Assembly: GCA_009908535.1 (NCBI GenBank)
Contig: JAAAOD010000197.1
Span: 1-28,627, forward strand
From: Verrucomicrobiota bacterium
GTDB lineage: Bacteria > Verrucomicrobiota > Verrucomicrobiia > Opitutales > Oceanipulchritudinaceae
Length of the DNA: 28,627 nucleotides
Direction of reading: 5' to 3'
Shown here: positions 7,827-15,439 of the stretch, piece by piece
Numbering within the stretch: the first letter of the stretch is position 1
How the letters are laid out: each line of letters opens with the position of its first letter
Notes under the pieces: generated by a model
Databases searched by the model: none
Seen by the model: the letters and a program-made list of their open reading frames with translations, nothing else
Told to the model about the DNA's origin: nothing
Program-made: the position numbers and the translations under genes

Positions 7827-8400
7827 GCTCACTGAAACCGCCCAGCAGCACTGGGGAAAATTCCTTGCCCCGGGCGACTGGGCCGTCGACGCCACCGCGG
7901 GCACTGGTCGGGACACCGTTGCGCTGGCGCGCATGGTCGGTCCCACAGGTCATGTCTTTGCCCTCGATGTGCAGGATCCCGCCCTGCAGCAGACCGGGCA
8001 GGCCCTTGCCGCCGCCGGACTCCTTTCCCGCGTAACCCTTTTCAGGGGCGACCACAGCCACCTGCCGGAGAGCTTGCCCTGCGAGGCCCGTGGACGTCTC
8101 GGCATGGTCTGTTTCAATCTCGGCTATCTTCCCGGCGGGGATCATTCCATCACCACCACCGCCGCCTCGACCCTTGCTGGCCTGCGGCAAAGCCTCGATC
8201 TCATCCGCCCGGGCGGTGTCTTGTCCGTCGTCGCCTACCGCGGTCATCCGGGGGCCGAAGCGGAAGCGGGCATTGTCGAGGCCTTTTTCACCCGCTTGCC
8301 CAATCCGTGGCGACAGCTTCTGCGAATCGAAACCGGTATGGCGGACCGCCCCGGACCAGTCCTTTACCTCGCAGAAAAGATGCCCGGCCCCGCGGCTTAG
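7786..8400 (+). CDS. mnmM: Class I SAM-dependent tRNA methyltransferase, MnmM/YtqB family
   Basis: About 204 aa from an ATG at 7786 that overlaps the lipoprotein gene; the true start is uncertain because no ribosome site is seen and homology-like sequence begins near residue 16. The SAM-binding loop is VDATAGTGRDT (34-44), followed by the acidic end of strand 2 (FALDVQD). The family mark NLGYLPGGDHSI (111-122) is characteristic of the YtqB/PF06962 group. B. subtilis YtqB (MnmM) methylates 5-aminomethyl-2-thiouridine at the tRNA wobble position. The C-terminal YRGHPGAEAE also fits. The stop overlaps the stop of natB on the other strand. Confidence 0.85.
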   Translation: MRKPSVGNSPRSSRLTETAQQHWGKFLAPGDWAVDATAGTGRDTVALARMVGPTGHVFALDVQDPALQQTGQALAAAGLLSRVTLFRGDHSHLPESLPCEARGRLGMVCFNLGYLPGGDHSITTTAASTLAGLRQSLDLIRPGGVLSVVAYRGHPGAEAEAGIVEAFFTRLPNPWRQLLRIETGMADRPGPVLYLAEKMPGPAA

Positions 8401-9710
8401 CCCCGCTGGAAAAGCCAGCGCAGCAGGTCCTTCCAGCTCGGCGTCTTGCCCTGGGAGAGGATTCCGATGCGGAAAATACGGCTGGAGGCCCACACCACGA
8501 CGACGGCGAAGGCGATGTTCAGGGCGAGGGAAAGATAGATGAGCACCTCCGGGGGTCCGGGTGGAATGGCCACGCGCACCACCATCCCCATCACGGAAAA
8601 GGGAGGCACAAGGCTGAGAAAATTCGAAAGGGGTCCGTCCGGCGACTCGATGGCGACAAAGGACAACATCATCGGTACAACGAGGACGAGGACCAGCGTG
8701 CCCGCGAAATTCTGCGAGTCCTTCAGGTCCTGGCAGGCGGCGCTCAAGCCCGCGAAAAGGGATCCAAATGCCAGCATCCCCGCGATGAGAAAGAGCAGGA
8801 ACCAGAAGTAGGTCCCCGCGGGTACCCACTCCATTTTCTCGAAGTAGCCAAGGGTCAGGGCGAGGCTGAGCAGGTAGACCGCGCTGAAGGTCAGGCCCAC
8901 CCCTACTCCGGAAATTAACTTGCCGGCCAGTAGTTGAAATGGCGATACACTCGAGAGCAGGACTTCCGAAATACGCTGCATCTTTTCCTCGATGACCGAA
9001 TTCAAGAGGATCGGGGTGGTCATCTGGATGGAAATGAAAATCAGCATGACGAGGCCGAAAGGAATGAGGAAGGCGGCTAACCGGTTTTCCTCCTCCGGCT
9101 CGATGAGATTTCCCTCTTCATCCACTTCGGCGAGGCTGTAACGCTCGATCCGGTTGTGGCTGGTCAGCGGATTGATCTCGCGGCGGTTGTAACCGGCATC
9201 CTCGAAACGCTGCTCCTCGACGATTTCCCGCGTGGTTTCGGCGAGCCAGTCCGGCAGGCGGTTGAAGGTCGGGCTGTCGGAATAGTACTGCAGCCAGTCC
9301 TCTTCCCCGCCCTCGGGCGGATAGTAGTCGGGACCGATGATGGCAAAGGCGAAGATTTCGCCGTTGCGGACCCGTTCGCTCAGCTCCACCAGCAGTTCTT
9401 TGTCGCCCGGGAACGGCTCCGCCCCATATCCACTGATAATGAATTTCGGAGAGACCTGCTTCCCGTCCCGCATGACGTCGTCACTACGGTTGCGTTCGCG
9501 GTTCGCCTCCTGCAACCCCTCGAGAATCCGTCCCGTGCGGTCCACCACCACAAGTTCACGGTCTTTGAGATCGGTCTGGTCACCGAGGAAAACCTGGGCC
9601 GCGAAAAGGGTCCCGTAGATCAAAAGGGGGAAAAGAAGGCTCAGGAGAAAGGATTTCGTCAGGACGACCTGCCGATATTCGGTGAGGGCGACGGCTAGAA
9701 CTTTACGCAT
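8397..9710 (-). CDS. natB: ABC-2 type exporter permease, NatB/YhaP-like
   Basis: 437 aa inner-membrane permease. One N-terminal membrane helix (about 19-41, FLLSLLFPLLIYGTLFAAQV), a long extracytoplasmic domain (about 45-210, with DRTGRILEGL and SGYGAEPFPGDKELLVELSE), then five or so C-terminal helices, including MQRISEVLLSSVSPFQLLAGK, typical of the NatB family. The start lies inside the end of the ATPase gene with GGAGG just upstream, so translation is probably coupled. Known NatAB exports sodium ions; other members export antibiotics, and the substrate here is not predictable. The gene is convergent with mnmM and shares the bases of its stop codon with it. Confidence 0.9.
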   Translation of the reverse strand: MRKVLAVALTEYRQVVLTKSFLLSLLFPLLIYGTLFAAQVFLGDQTDLKDRELVVVDRTGRILEGLQEANRERNRSDDVMRDGKQVSPKFIISGYGAEPFPGDKELLVELSERVRNGEIFAFAIIGPDYYPPEGGEEDWLQYYSDSPTFNRLPDWLAETTREIVEEQRFEDAGYNRREINPLTSHNRIERYSLAEVDEEGNLIEPEEENRLAAFLIPFGLVMLIFISIQMTTPILLNSVIEEKMQRISEVLLSSVSPFQLLAGKLISGVGVGLTFSAVYLLSLALTLGYFEKMEWVPAGTYFWFLLFLIAGMLAFGSLFAGLSAACQDLKDSQNFAGTLVLVLVVPMMLSFVAIESPDGPLSNFLSLVPPFSVMGMVVRVAIPPGPPEVLIYLSLALNIAFAVVVVWASSRIFRIGILSQGKTPSWKDLLRWLFQRG

Positions 9711-10647
9711 GGGATGGCTCCTCCCCCTCGATCTCCGCCTTCATCTCCTCCGGCGAGGGCTGGGCGATGCGGACAAAAATGTCCTGCAGCGACGGATGCA
9801 CGACCTCAAAGTGGTCGAGGGGTCCCAGCGCGGCCAGCTCCCGGAGGACTTCGTGCGGGTCGCCCCGCAACCGGCCCTCCTGGAATCGTCCCCTCGAACG
9901 CAGTTCCCCGAGCCCGGCAAGGCGATCCTCCCCGACCTCCGTGTTGTCGGCAAATCCGAGCCGGACGGTGTCCTGTCCGTATTGCCGCTGAATTTCCCGC
10001 AGGGATCCGTCCAGTACCTTCTGGCCGCGATAGATCATGCAGATATGGTCGCAGAGTCCTTCCGCGGTGGGCATGTCATGGGTGGAGAAGAGCAAGGTGG
10101 TGCCGTTGCGCTTCATCTCGGTGAGGCTGTCCCGGATGGTTTCGCGATTGACCGGATCGAGGCCGGAGAAAGGTTCGTCCAGAATGAGCAGCCGCGGGCG
10201 CGACACGACCGTGGCGATAAACTGGATCTTCTGGCTCATGCCCTTGGAGAGGGTTTCAAGCTTCTTGTCCTTCCAATCCTCCAGACCAAAGCGGTCCAGC
10301 CAGTCCAGTGCCGCCTTTTTCGCCTCCCGGCTGTTCATTCCCTTCAGCCTCGCGAAGTACATGAGCTGGCGGAGGACCGTCATCTTGCGATACATCCCCC
10401 GCTCCTCGGGAAGGTAGCCGATGCCGTCCACCGCACTCGGGCTGTGCGCGCGCCCGAAAACACGGATCACGCCCGCGTCCTGCTCAATGATGCGGAGAAT
10501 CATGCGCAGCGTGGTCGTCTTTCCCGACCCGTTGGGCCCGATAAAACCAAAGACGCTGCCTTCCGGCACCTCGACATCGAAGCTGTCCACCGCGAGGTGC
10601 TCCCGATACCGCTTCGTCACTCCTTCCAGTTCAATGGCTGCTCCCAT
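9703..10647 (-). CDS. natA: ABC transporter ATP-binding protein, NatA-like
   Basis: 314 aa from the ATG at 10647 (MGAAIELEGVTKRY); any upstream start would be a TTG reading through a terminator hairpin. Walker A is GPNGSGKT (37-44), the Q-loop region carries GYLPEERGMYRKM typical of NatA, the signature is LSKGMSQK (133-140), Walker B is LLILDEPF (153-160) and the switch His is 190. A C-terminal DUF4162-like regulatory region follows, ending in SLQDIFVRIAQ. It energises the permease encoded immediately downstream (8-bp overlap). The start codon lies 5 nt after the T-tract of the preceding terminator, and GGAG in the hairpin's 3' arm is the only ribosome-site-like sequence. Confidence 0.93.
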   Translation of the reverse strand: MGAAIELEGVTKRYREHLAVDSFDVEVPEGSVFGFIGPNGSGKTTTLRMILRIIEQDAGVIRVFGRAHSPSAVDGIGYLPEERGMYRKMTVLRQLMYFARLKGMNSREAKKAALDWLDRFGLEDWKDKKLETLSKGMSQKIQFIATVVSRPRLLILDEPFSGLDPVNRETIRDSLTEMKRNGTTLLFSTHDMPTAEGLCDHICMIYRGQKVLDGSLREIQRQYGQDTVRLGFADNTEVGEDRLAGLGELRSRGRFQEGRLRGDPHEVLRELAALGPLDHFEVVHPSLQDIFVRIAQPSPEEMKAEIEGEEPSHA

Positions 10648-10652
10648 GACAT

Positions 10653-10680
10653 AAAAAACTCCCGCCGTTAAGGACGGGAG
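10653..10680 (-). terminator. Intrinsic terminator after the redoxin gene
   Basis: On the minus strand CTCCCGTCC and GGCGGGAG form an 8-bp stem with one bulged base and a short TTAAC loop, followed by six T residues. It begins 15 nt after the redoxin stop and ends 5 nt before the natA start codon. The stem's 3' arm contains GGAG, so the same hairpin could mask the natA ribosome site in read-through transcripts. Confidence 0.85.
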
Positions 10681-10695
10681 TGGAGGGAAGATCAA

Positions 10696-11298
10696 TCAGG
10701 ATCTGTATTTGACCGAACAACCGTACGGCCGCGTCCGCGCGTCCGGGATGTCCTCGCCCTTCTCCATAGCCGTGAGGGCCTCCATGACATAATTGGTCGC
10801 TTCGCCGATACTGGCGGGACTGGCATCCCGGATACTATCGATCGCGCCCTGGTAAACAACTTTTCCATCCGGATTGATGATGTACATGTGCGGGGTCGTT
10901 TTAGCACCGTAGGCCTTGCCGACAGTACCGTCCGGATCCATGAGCCACTTGGCGGCAAAGCCATGCTCTTTCGCCCACTTCCGGCTTTCCTTGGGCGTGA
11001 GGTAATCACGGTGACCGGGACTGGTGGAATTGACGGCCAACCAGACCACTCCCATTTCTGCGGCCTTTTCCTGAAACTTCCCCATGTGGCCCTTGTCGTA
11101 GAACTTCCGGACGAAGGGACAACCGGGATTCACCCATTCCAGGACCACGGTCTTGCCCTCGTAATCAGAGAGACTGACTTCCTTGCCCTTCATGGTGGTG
11201 AGGGTGAACGCGGGGGCATCGTCGCCGTTCTTGACGGCAGCCGACATAGGCAGCGCAAGCGCCGCCGCAAAGAGAAGAGAGAGAATTTTTCTTTTCAT
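10696..11298 (-). CDS. Exported peroxiredoxin-like (PRX_like1/redoxin) protein
   Basis: 200 aa from the ATG at 11298, which gives a signal peptide (MKRKILSLLFAAALALPMSA). Thioredoxin-fold redoxin: DAPAFTLTTMKGKEVSLSDY at the N-terminus of the domain, then EWVNPGCPFVRKFY with the presumed peroxidatic Cys60, TPHMYIINPDGKVVYQGAID, and the C-terminal RPYGCSVKY with Cys194 as a possible resolving cysteine. This is the AhpC/TSA-related PRX_like1 pattern; the likely role is thiol peroxide or disulfide chemistry in the periplasm, with exact substrate unknown. It follows the DUF2147 gene by 41 bp, probably in one operon, and ends at a strong terminator. Confidence 0.9.
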   Translation of the reverse strand: MKRKILSLLFAAALALPMSAAVKNGDDAPAFTLTTMKGKEVSLSDYEGKTVVLEWVNPGCPFVRKFYDKGHMGKFQEKAAEMGVVWLAVNSTSPGHRDYLTPKESRKWAKEHGFAAKWLMDPDGTVGKAYGAKTTPHMYIINPDGKVVYQGAIDSIRDASPASIGEATNYVMEALTAMEKGEDIPDARTRPYGCSVKYRS

Positions 11299-11339
11299 AA
11301 TCAACCCGCAAAGGGAACCAGCTTTTCCTTTTCCGCAAC

Positions 11340-11789
11340 CTACTCCAACGGTTCCCAGACCTGCGTCCGGCCCAGAAGGGAAAACCCGATGAATCCGCGC
11401 ACGGCGAGGCGGCCGTCCTCCTGCAGCCGAAGCTTTGCCTTGTAGATTTTCCCATTCGTGGGGTCGAGAATGCGTCCCCCGCTCCAGCTGCCGTCCTTGT
11501 CCTTGCGCAATCCCCACAGGATGACCATCCCCGTAACCGGCTCTCCCCGCCGTTCACCGGGACACTTCTCGCAAAGCGGATTTGGCCCGCGGTCGCTGTG
11601 CAGGATTTTCACTACCCTGCCCTGCAGTCCGTCCGGAGTCATCGCGATGTCGACAACGGACTTGGCCCGGCCGCTTTCATCGTCGATCGTCCGCCACTTT
11701 CCTTCCACACCGGCTGCCGCAAAGCCGGCGAGGGGAAGCCAGCAGACAAGGCACAAAAGAGAAAAAGCGCGATCAAGTACCGTTCTCAT
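11340..11789 (-). CDS. DUF2147 family exported protein
   Basis: 149 aa with a signal peptide (FSLLCLVCWLPLAGFAAA). The DUF2147 pattern is complete: GKWRTIDDESGRAKSVVDI at the start of the mature chain, NPLCEKCPGERRG with two cysteines, GMVILWGL, SGGRILDPTNGKIYKAK and the closing VRGFIGFSLLGRTQVWE. The family is a small lipocalin-like beta-barrel fold in the periplasm with no agreed function. AAGG precedes the ATG by about 6 nt. It lies upstream of the redoxin gene on the same strand, suggesting a shared transcript. It is divergent from cysE across 102 bp. Confidence 0.92.
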   Translation of the reverse strand: MRTVLDRAFSLLCLVCWLPLAGFAAAGVEGKWRTIDDESGRAKSVVDIAMTPDGLQGRVVKILHSDRGPNPLCEKCPGERRGEPVTGMVILWGLRKDKDGSWSGGRILDPTNGKIYKAKLRLQEDGRLAVRGFIGFSLLGRTQVWEPLE

Positions 11790-11891
11790 AAGGTGCCTTC
11801 TCTGAGCAAATCATTCCCCGGGGTCAATGGCCGGCGGTTTGTCTTTGCTTAGACGGCCTTCTGTCTCCTAGCCTGTATTTTTTGCGTCGTC
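11790..11891. promoter_or_regulatory. Divergent promoter region, DUF2147 / cysE
   Basis: For the minus-strand gene, ATTGACC (TTGACC at 11827-11822) is a -35-like element; no clear -10 follows. For cysE, TTGCTT (11845-11850), 18 nt, TAGCCT (11869-11874) is a weak promoter-like pair about 17 nt before the ATG. No ribosome site precedes cysE. No clear operator is seen. Confidence 0.3.
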
Positions 11892-12692
11892 ATGGCAGGT
11901 GAACCCGCTCAACCCGATTCCTCCGCACCGGATCCCGTCTGGCTGCGCCTCCGCGAGGAGGCCGCCGGGGCCGCCGATCGCGAACCCGTGCTCGCGGAAC
12001 TGATCCACACCAGCATCCTCGAAAACGAAACCCTTGAGGAATCCCTCGCCCACCGCGTATCGCGGAAATTCGGCCACCACGCCATCGCGGAGCCCTACCT
12101 GCACGATCTCTTCGTCGAGGTCCTCCTGCAGCAGCCCTACATCGGCGAGCAGGCACGCCGGGACATCGTTGCCATTGACCAGCGCGACCCGGCCTCGGAA
12201 GGATTCCTCGCTCCCTTTCTCTACTTCAAAGGATTTCTCTCCCTGACCGCGCACCGCGTGGCCCATGAGCTGTGGCAACAGGACCGCCGGGAAATCGCCC
12301 TCTACCTGCAGAGCATCAACTCCCAGGTCTTCGGCGTGGACATTCATCCCGCCGCCCGTATCGGGGCCGGTGTCCTCTTCGACCACGCCACCAGCCTCGT
12401 CATCGGTGAAACCGCCGTCATCGAGGACAATGTTTCCCTCCTTCACGAAGTCACCCTCGGGGGCACCGGAAAAACGCGCGGGGACCGCCATCCGAAAGTC
12501 CGCACCGGCGTCCTCATCGGAGCGGGGGCGAAGATCCTCGGCAATGTCGAGATCGGGGAGGGAGCGAAAATCGGTGCCGGCAGTGTGGTCCTGCGCGACG
12601 TCCCCGCTCATGTCACCGTCGCCGGCGTGCCCGCCCGCGTGGTCGGCTCGGCGGAAAAGGATCCCGCCGCCTGTATGGACCACAGTATTTGA
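11892..12692 (+). CDS. cysE: Serine O-acetyltransferase
   Basis: 266 aa. Transfers acetyl from acetyl-CoA to serine, the committed step of cysteine synthesis. The helical N-terminal domain (about 15-140, with SILENETLEESLAHRVSRK) is followed by a left-handed beta-helix of hexapeptide repeats (IHPAARIGAGVLFDHATS, VLIGAGAKILGNVEIGEG). Catalytic Asp150 (GVDIHP) and His165 (FDHATS) are spaced 15 residues apart, as in E. coli CysE. LGGTGKTRGDRHPKV is the conserved CoA/serine loop. The chain ends MDHSI, and a terminal Ile is what docks into cysteine synthase CysK. It heads the long plus-strand gene set; uppS begins 49 bp later. Confidence 0.96.
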   Translation: MAGEPAQPDSSAPDPVWLRLREEAAGAADREPVLAELIHTSILENETLEESLAHRVSRKFGHHAIAEPYLHDLFVEVLLQQPYIGEQARRDIVAIDQRDPASEGFLAPFLYFKGFLSLTAHRVAHELWQQDRREIALYLQSINSQVFGVDIHPAARIGAGVLFDHATSLVIGETAVIEDNVSLLHEVTLGGTGKTRGDRHPKVRTGVLIGAGAKILGNVEIGEGAKIGAGSVVLRDVPAHVTVAGVPARVVGSAEKDPAACMDHSI

Positions 12693-12741
12693 AATTCGAT
12701 TGCCCTCCGGCGCTGTCGTTTCTTGCTATTCCACTCGACGC

Positions 12742-13497
12742 ATGAGTTCAGCCAACGAAGCCACCCCTTCCCGTGGAACCCTGCCCACCCACGTCGCCAT
12801 CATCATGGACGGCAACGGCCGCTGGGCCCAGACGCGGGGTCTTCGCCGCGAAGAGGGCCACCGTCATGGCGTCGAGAATGTGAAGCGCATCCTCGAGGCG
12901 GCCCGCGATATCGATCTGCGTTACCTGACCCTTTACGCCTTTTCCGTCGAAAACTGGAAACGTCCGCGCACGGAAGTCGACGCGCTGATGCGGCTGCTCG
13001 ATTCCTTTCTGAAGGCCCAGCGCGACGACCTTATCGAAAAGCAGGTGCGCCTGCGCGTCGTCGGCCGCCTTGATGGCCTTCCCGGGCGCGTCGTCAAGCG
13101 GATCGAGGAAACCGTGGCAGCGACGAGGGATTTCTCCCGCTGGACCCTGTCGCTGGCCCTCAACTACGGCTCGCGTACGGAGATCCTTGACGCCATCCGC
13201 AATTACGCAAAGGCCGTGCAAACCGGCGAGGAAGATCCCGCCTCCCTCGACTGGTCGGCCCTGCAGCGGTATCTCTACACCGGTGAAATGCCGGATCCGG
13301 ACCTCGTCATCCGGACTTCCGGGGAGCACCGGGTCTCGAATTTTCTCCTTCTCCAAAGCGCTTACGCGGAATATTTCTTCTCGGAGAAATACTGGCCGGA
13401 TTTCGACAAAGACGCGTTTCATGCGGCGATCGATGCCTACCGCAACCGGCAACGCCGCTTCGGCCTCACCAGCGCGCAACTGCAGTCGTCTCCATGA
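12742..13497 (+). CDS. uppS: Isoprenyl transferase (undecaprenyl diphosphate synthase)
   Basis: 251 aa cytosolic cis-prenyltransferase that extends farnesyl diphosphate with isopentenyl diphosphate to the C55 carrier used for peptidoglycan and other envelope glycans. Signature AIIMDGNGRWAQTRG with catalytic Asp23, then GHRHGVENVKRI, YAFSVENWKRP, ALNYGSRTEI and the C-terminal LVIRTSGEHRVSNFLLLQSAYAEYFF. Length is normal. The ATG at 12742 places the signature at the usual distance from the N-terminus; no ribosome site is visible. It overlaps cdsA by 4 bp (ATGA), so the two are translationally coupled. Confidence 0.97.
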   Translation: MSSANEATPSRGTLPTHVAIIMDGNGRWAQTRGLRREEGHRHGVENVKRILEAARDIDLRYLTLYAFSVENWKRPRTEVDALMRLLDSFLKAQRDDLIEKQVRLRVVGRLDGLPGRVVKRIEETVAATRDFSRWTLSLALNYGSRTEILDAIRNYAKAVQTGEEDPASLDWSALQRYLYTGEMPDPDLVIRTSGEHRVSNFLLLQSAYAEYFFSEKYWPDFDKDAFHAAIDAYRNRQRRFGLTSAQLQSSP

Positions 13498-14300
13498 AAG
13501 ACCGAATCCTTGCCACCCTTGTCCTTTGGACGCTGATCCTCGGGCTTCCGTACCTTCTCGGCGATGCCGGTGCTTTCCTCCTTCTGGCTGTTTTCGGCAC
13601 TGGCACCTTCGTCGAGTTTTCCTGGCTCCTGCGGCGATCCGGACGTTCCATCGACCGCGGCTTTTCCATGCTGGCCTTCGTCGTCCTTTTACTGACGATG
13701 ATTTTCTTCCCGCCGTGGGTGCTGCCGCCCTTCGCCCTCTTGTGCCTGGGCCTTGTCCTGATGGCGATTGCCTGCCTCCTGCGCTCGAATTCGGGCGAGA
13801 TCACAGCCCATACGCTGGCCACCACCGGGGCGGTGTTTTTCCTCCTTTTCCCCTTTGGTTCCGGCGTGCTCATCGTCCATGAAAGCGGCGTTGCCCTTCT
13901 CGTCTGGATTATCGCGGTGACCAAGTTCGGGGATGTCGGGGCGCTGTTGACCGGCATGTGGCTGGGGAAAAACAAGCTTTCCCCCATCCTGAGTCCGAAC
14001 AAGACCTGGGAAGGCCTCGCCGGAGGGGTGACGGCGGCCGTGGTGATCAGTGTCCTTTATGTTATTTTCCTCGGCCAATGGCTGCCGGAATCCCTCGGAC
14101 CCGGCGGTGCGGCATGGATGGCGGTCTTTATCTCCCTCGCCGGCGTTGGCGGGGATCTGCTCGAAAGCGCCTTCAAGCGGGAGGCGAATGTGAAGGACTC
14201 CGGGGTGGCCATTCCGGGCATCGGCGGATTTTTTGACCTCAGTGACAGTCTCCTTCTCGCTTTACCCGTGGGGTACGCGCTGATCTGGATATTCCTTTGA
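13494..14300 (+). CDS. cdsA: Phosphatidate cytidylyltransferase
   Basis: 268 aa polytopic membrane enzyme making CDP-diacylglycerol from phosphatidate and CTP, the branch point of phospholipid synthesis. About seven or eight hydrophobic segments are seen, with KLSPILSPNKTWEGLAGG and the C-terminal signature at about 220-251 (GDLLESAFKREANVKDSG then IPGIGGFFDLSDS). In the common signature the second part reads PGHGGxxDRxDS; here the His is Ile243 and the Arg is Leu249, while Lys228, Lys234, Asp235, Asp248 and Asp251 are kept. Start overlaps the uppS stop; dxr begins 4 bp after the stop. Confidence 0.95.
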   Translation: MKDRILATLVLWTLILGLPYLLGDAGAFLLLAVFGTGTFVEFSWLLRRSGRSIDRGFSMLAFVVLLLTMIFFPPWVLPPFALLCLGLVLMAIACLLRSNSGEITAHTLATTGAVFFLLFPFGSGVLIVHESGVALLVWIIAVTKFGDVGALLTGMWLGKNKLSPILSPNKTWEGLAGGVTAAVVISVLYVIFLGQWLPESLGPGGAAWMAVFISLAGVGGDLLESAFKREANVKDSGVAIPGIGGFFDLSDSLLLALPVGYALIWIFL

Positions 14301-14304
14301 GAAG

Positions 14305-15423
14305 ATGGAATCCCTGCCACGCAACGTCGTTCTCCTTGGTGCCACCGGCTCCATCGGGGAGAACACCCTTGCCGTAATCGCGGCGCATCCCGGGCTCTTC
14401 CGGCTTCTCGGAGCGGCCGCGCACAGCAACGCCGAGGCCCTTCGCGGAATCGCGCATCGCTTTGAGGTGCCGCATACCCGCCTCTTTCGGGAGAGCGGGA
14501 TGGAAGGGCTTGTCGAGCTGGCCGCCCTGCCAGAGGCGGACGTCATTGTCGTCGCCACCACCGGCATCGACGGATTACGCCCCATGCTGGCGGCCCTTGA
14601 GGCGGGCAAAGTCGTTGGCCTCGCCAGCAAGGAGATTCTCGTCGTGGGCGGCGAGGTGGTGATGGCGGCGGTCAAGGCCTGCCCGGGCCGATTGCTGCCG
14701 GTGGATTCCGAACATAACGCGCTTTTCCAGTGCCTCGATGGGAGGGAGGCCGCGCCATCGGTGCGCCGGCTCCTCCTCACCGCTTCGGGGGGTCCGTTTC
14801 TTCATCATACGCGCCGGGAAATGGAAGCGGTCACCCTCGAGGAAGCTCTGCGCCATCCGAACTGGGCCATGGGACCGAAAATCACCATCGATTCCGCCAC
14901 CATGGCGAACAAGGGCCTTGAAATGATCGAGGCCCGCTGGCTCTTCGACGTTCCGCCGGAAGCCATCGATGTCGTCCTCCATCCGCAGAGCCTTATCCAC
15001 AGCCTGGTTGAATTTATCGACGGCTGCCTTCTCGCCCAGCTATCCCCCCCATCGATGACGTTCGCCCTCCAGCATGTTCTTGGATATCCGGAACGAATGG
15101 AGCCCACTTCGGAGCCACTGGACCTCATGAAAATTCATCACCTTGAGCTGCGACCGCCGGACTGGGGAAAGTTTCCCTGTCTGCGGCTGGCGCGGGAGGC
15201 CCTGCGCGGGGGCGGCGCCCTCCCGGCTCTGTTTAACGCCGCCAACAGCGTGGCCGTGGAAGCGTTCCTTGCCAAGCGGATCCCCTTTTCCGGTATTGCA
15301 CGGATCATCGAGGAAACCCTTGCCCGGAATGTACCCGCATTGCCCGGCCTCGACGAGTTGACCCTGTTTGAGGAAAGCCTGCGGAAGACGGCGGCAGAGC
15401 AGTTGCAAAACCATCTTACCTGA
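14305..15423 (+). CDS. dxr: 1-deoxy-D-xylulose-5-phosphate reductoisomerase
   Basis: 372 aa. First committed enzyme of the MEP isoprenoid pathway: NADPH-dependent conversion of DXP to MEP. NADPH-binding LGATGSIGENTL (11-22) at the N-terminus; metal and substrate residues in PVDSEHNALFQ (Asp134, Glu136); ASGGPF; the helix motif DSATMANKGLEMIEARWLF; and the C-terminal domain with FPCLRLAREAL and LFNAANSVAVEAFL. The LANKE block of most homologs reads LASKE. The slightly short length is within the family range. It sits between cdsA and rseP, a common bacterial order. Confidence 0.97.
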   Translation: MESLPRNVVLLGATGSIGENTLAVIAAHPGLFRLLGAAAHSNAEALRGIAHRFEVPHTRLFRESGMEGLVELAALPEADVIVVATTGIDGLRPMLAALEAGKVVGLASKEILVVGGEVVMAAVKACPGRLLPVDSEHNALFQCLDGREAAPSVRRLLLTASGGPFLHHTRREMEAVTLEEALRHPNWAMGPKITIDSATMANKGLEMIEARWLFDVPPEAIDVVLHPQSLIHSLVEFIDGCLLAQLSPPSMTFALQHVLGYPERMEPTSEPLDLMKIHHLELRPPDWGKFPCLRLAREALRGGGALPALFNAANSVAVEAFLAKRIPFSGIARIIEETLARNVPALPGLDELTLFEESLRKTAAEQLQNHLT

Positions 15424-15439
15424 GGAAATTTCCTTTTTT

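Noticed and set aside
15423..15439. Palindrome GGAAATTTCC plus T-run before rseP as a terminator
   Set aside because: The palindrome leaves at most a 3-bp stem with a 4-nt loop, too weak to terminate, and rseP is expected to be co-transcribed with dxr.
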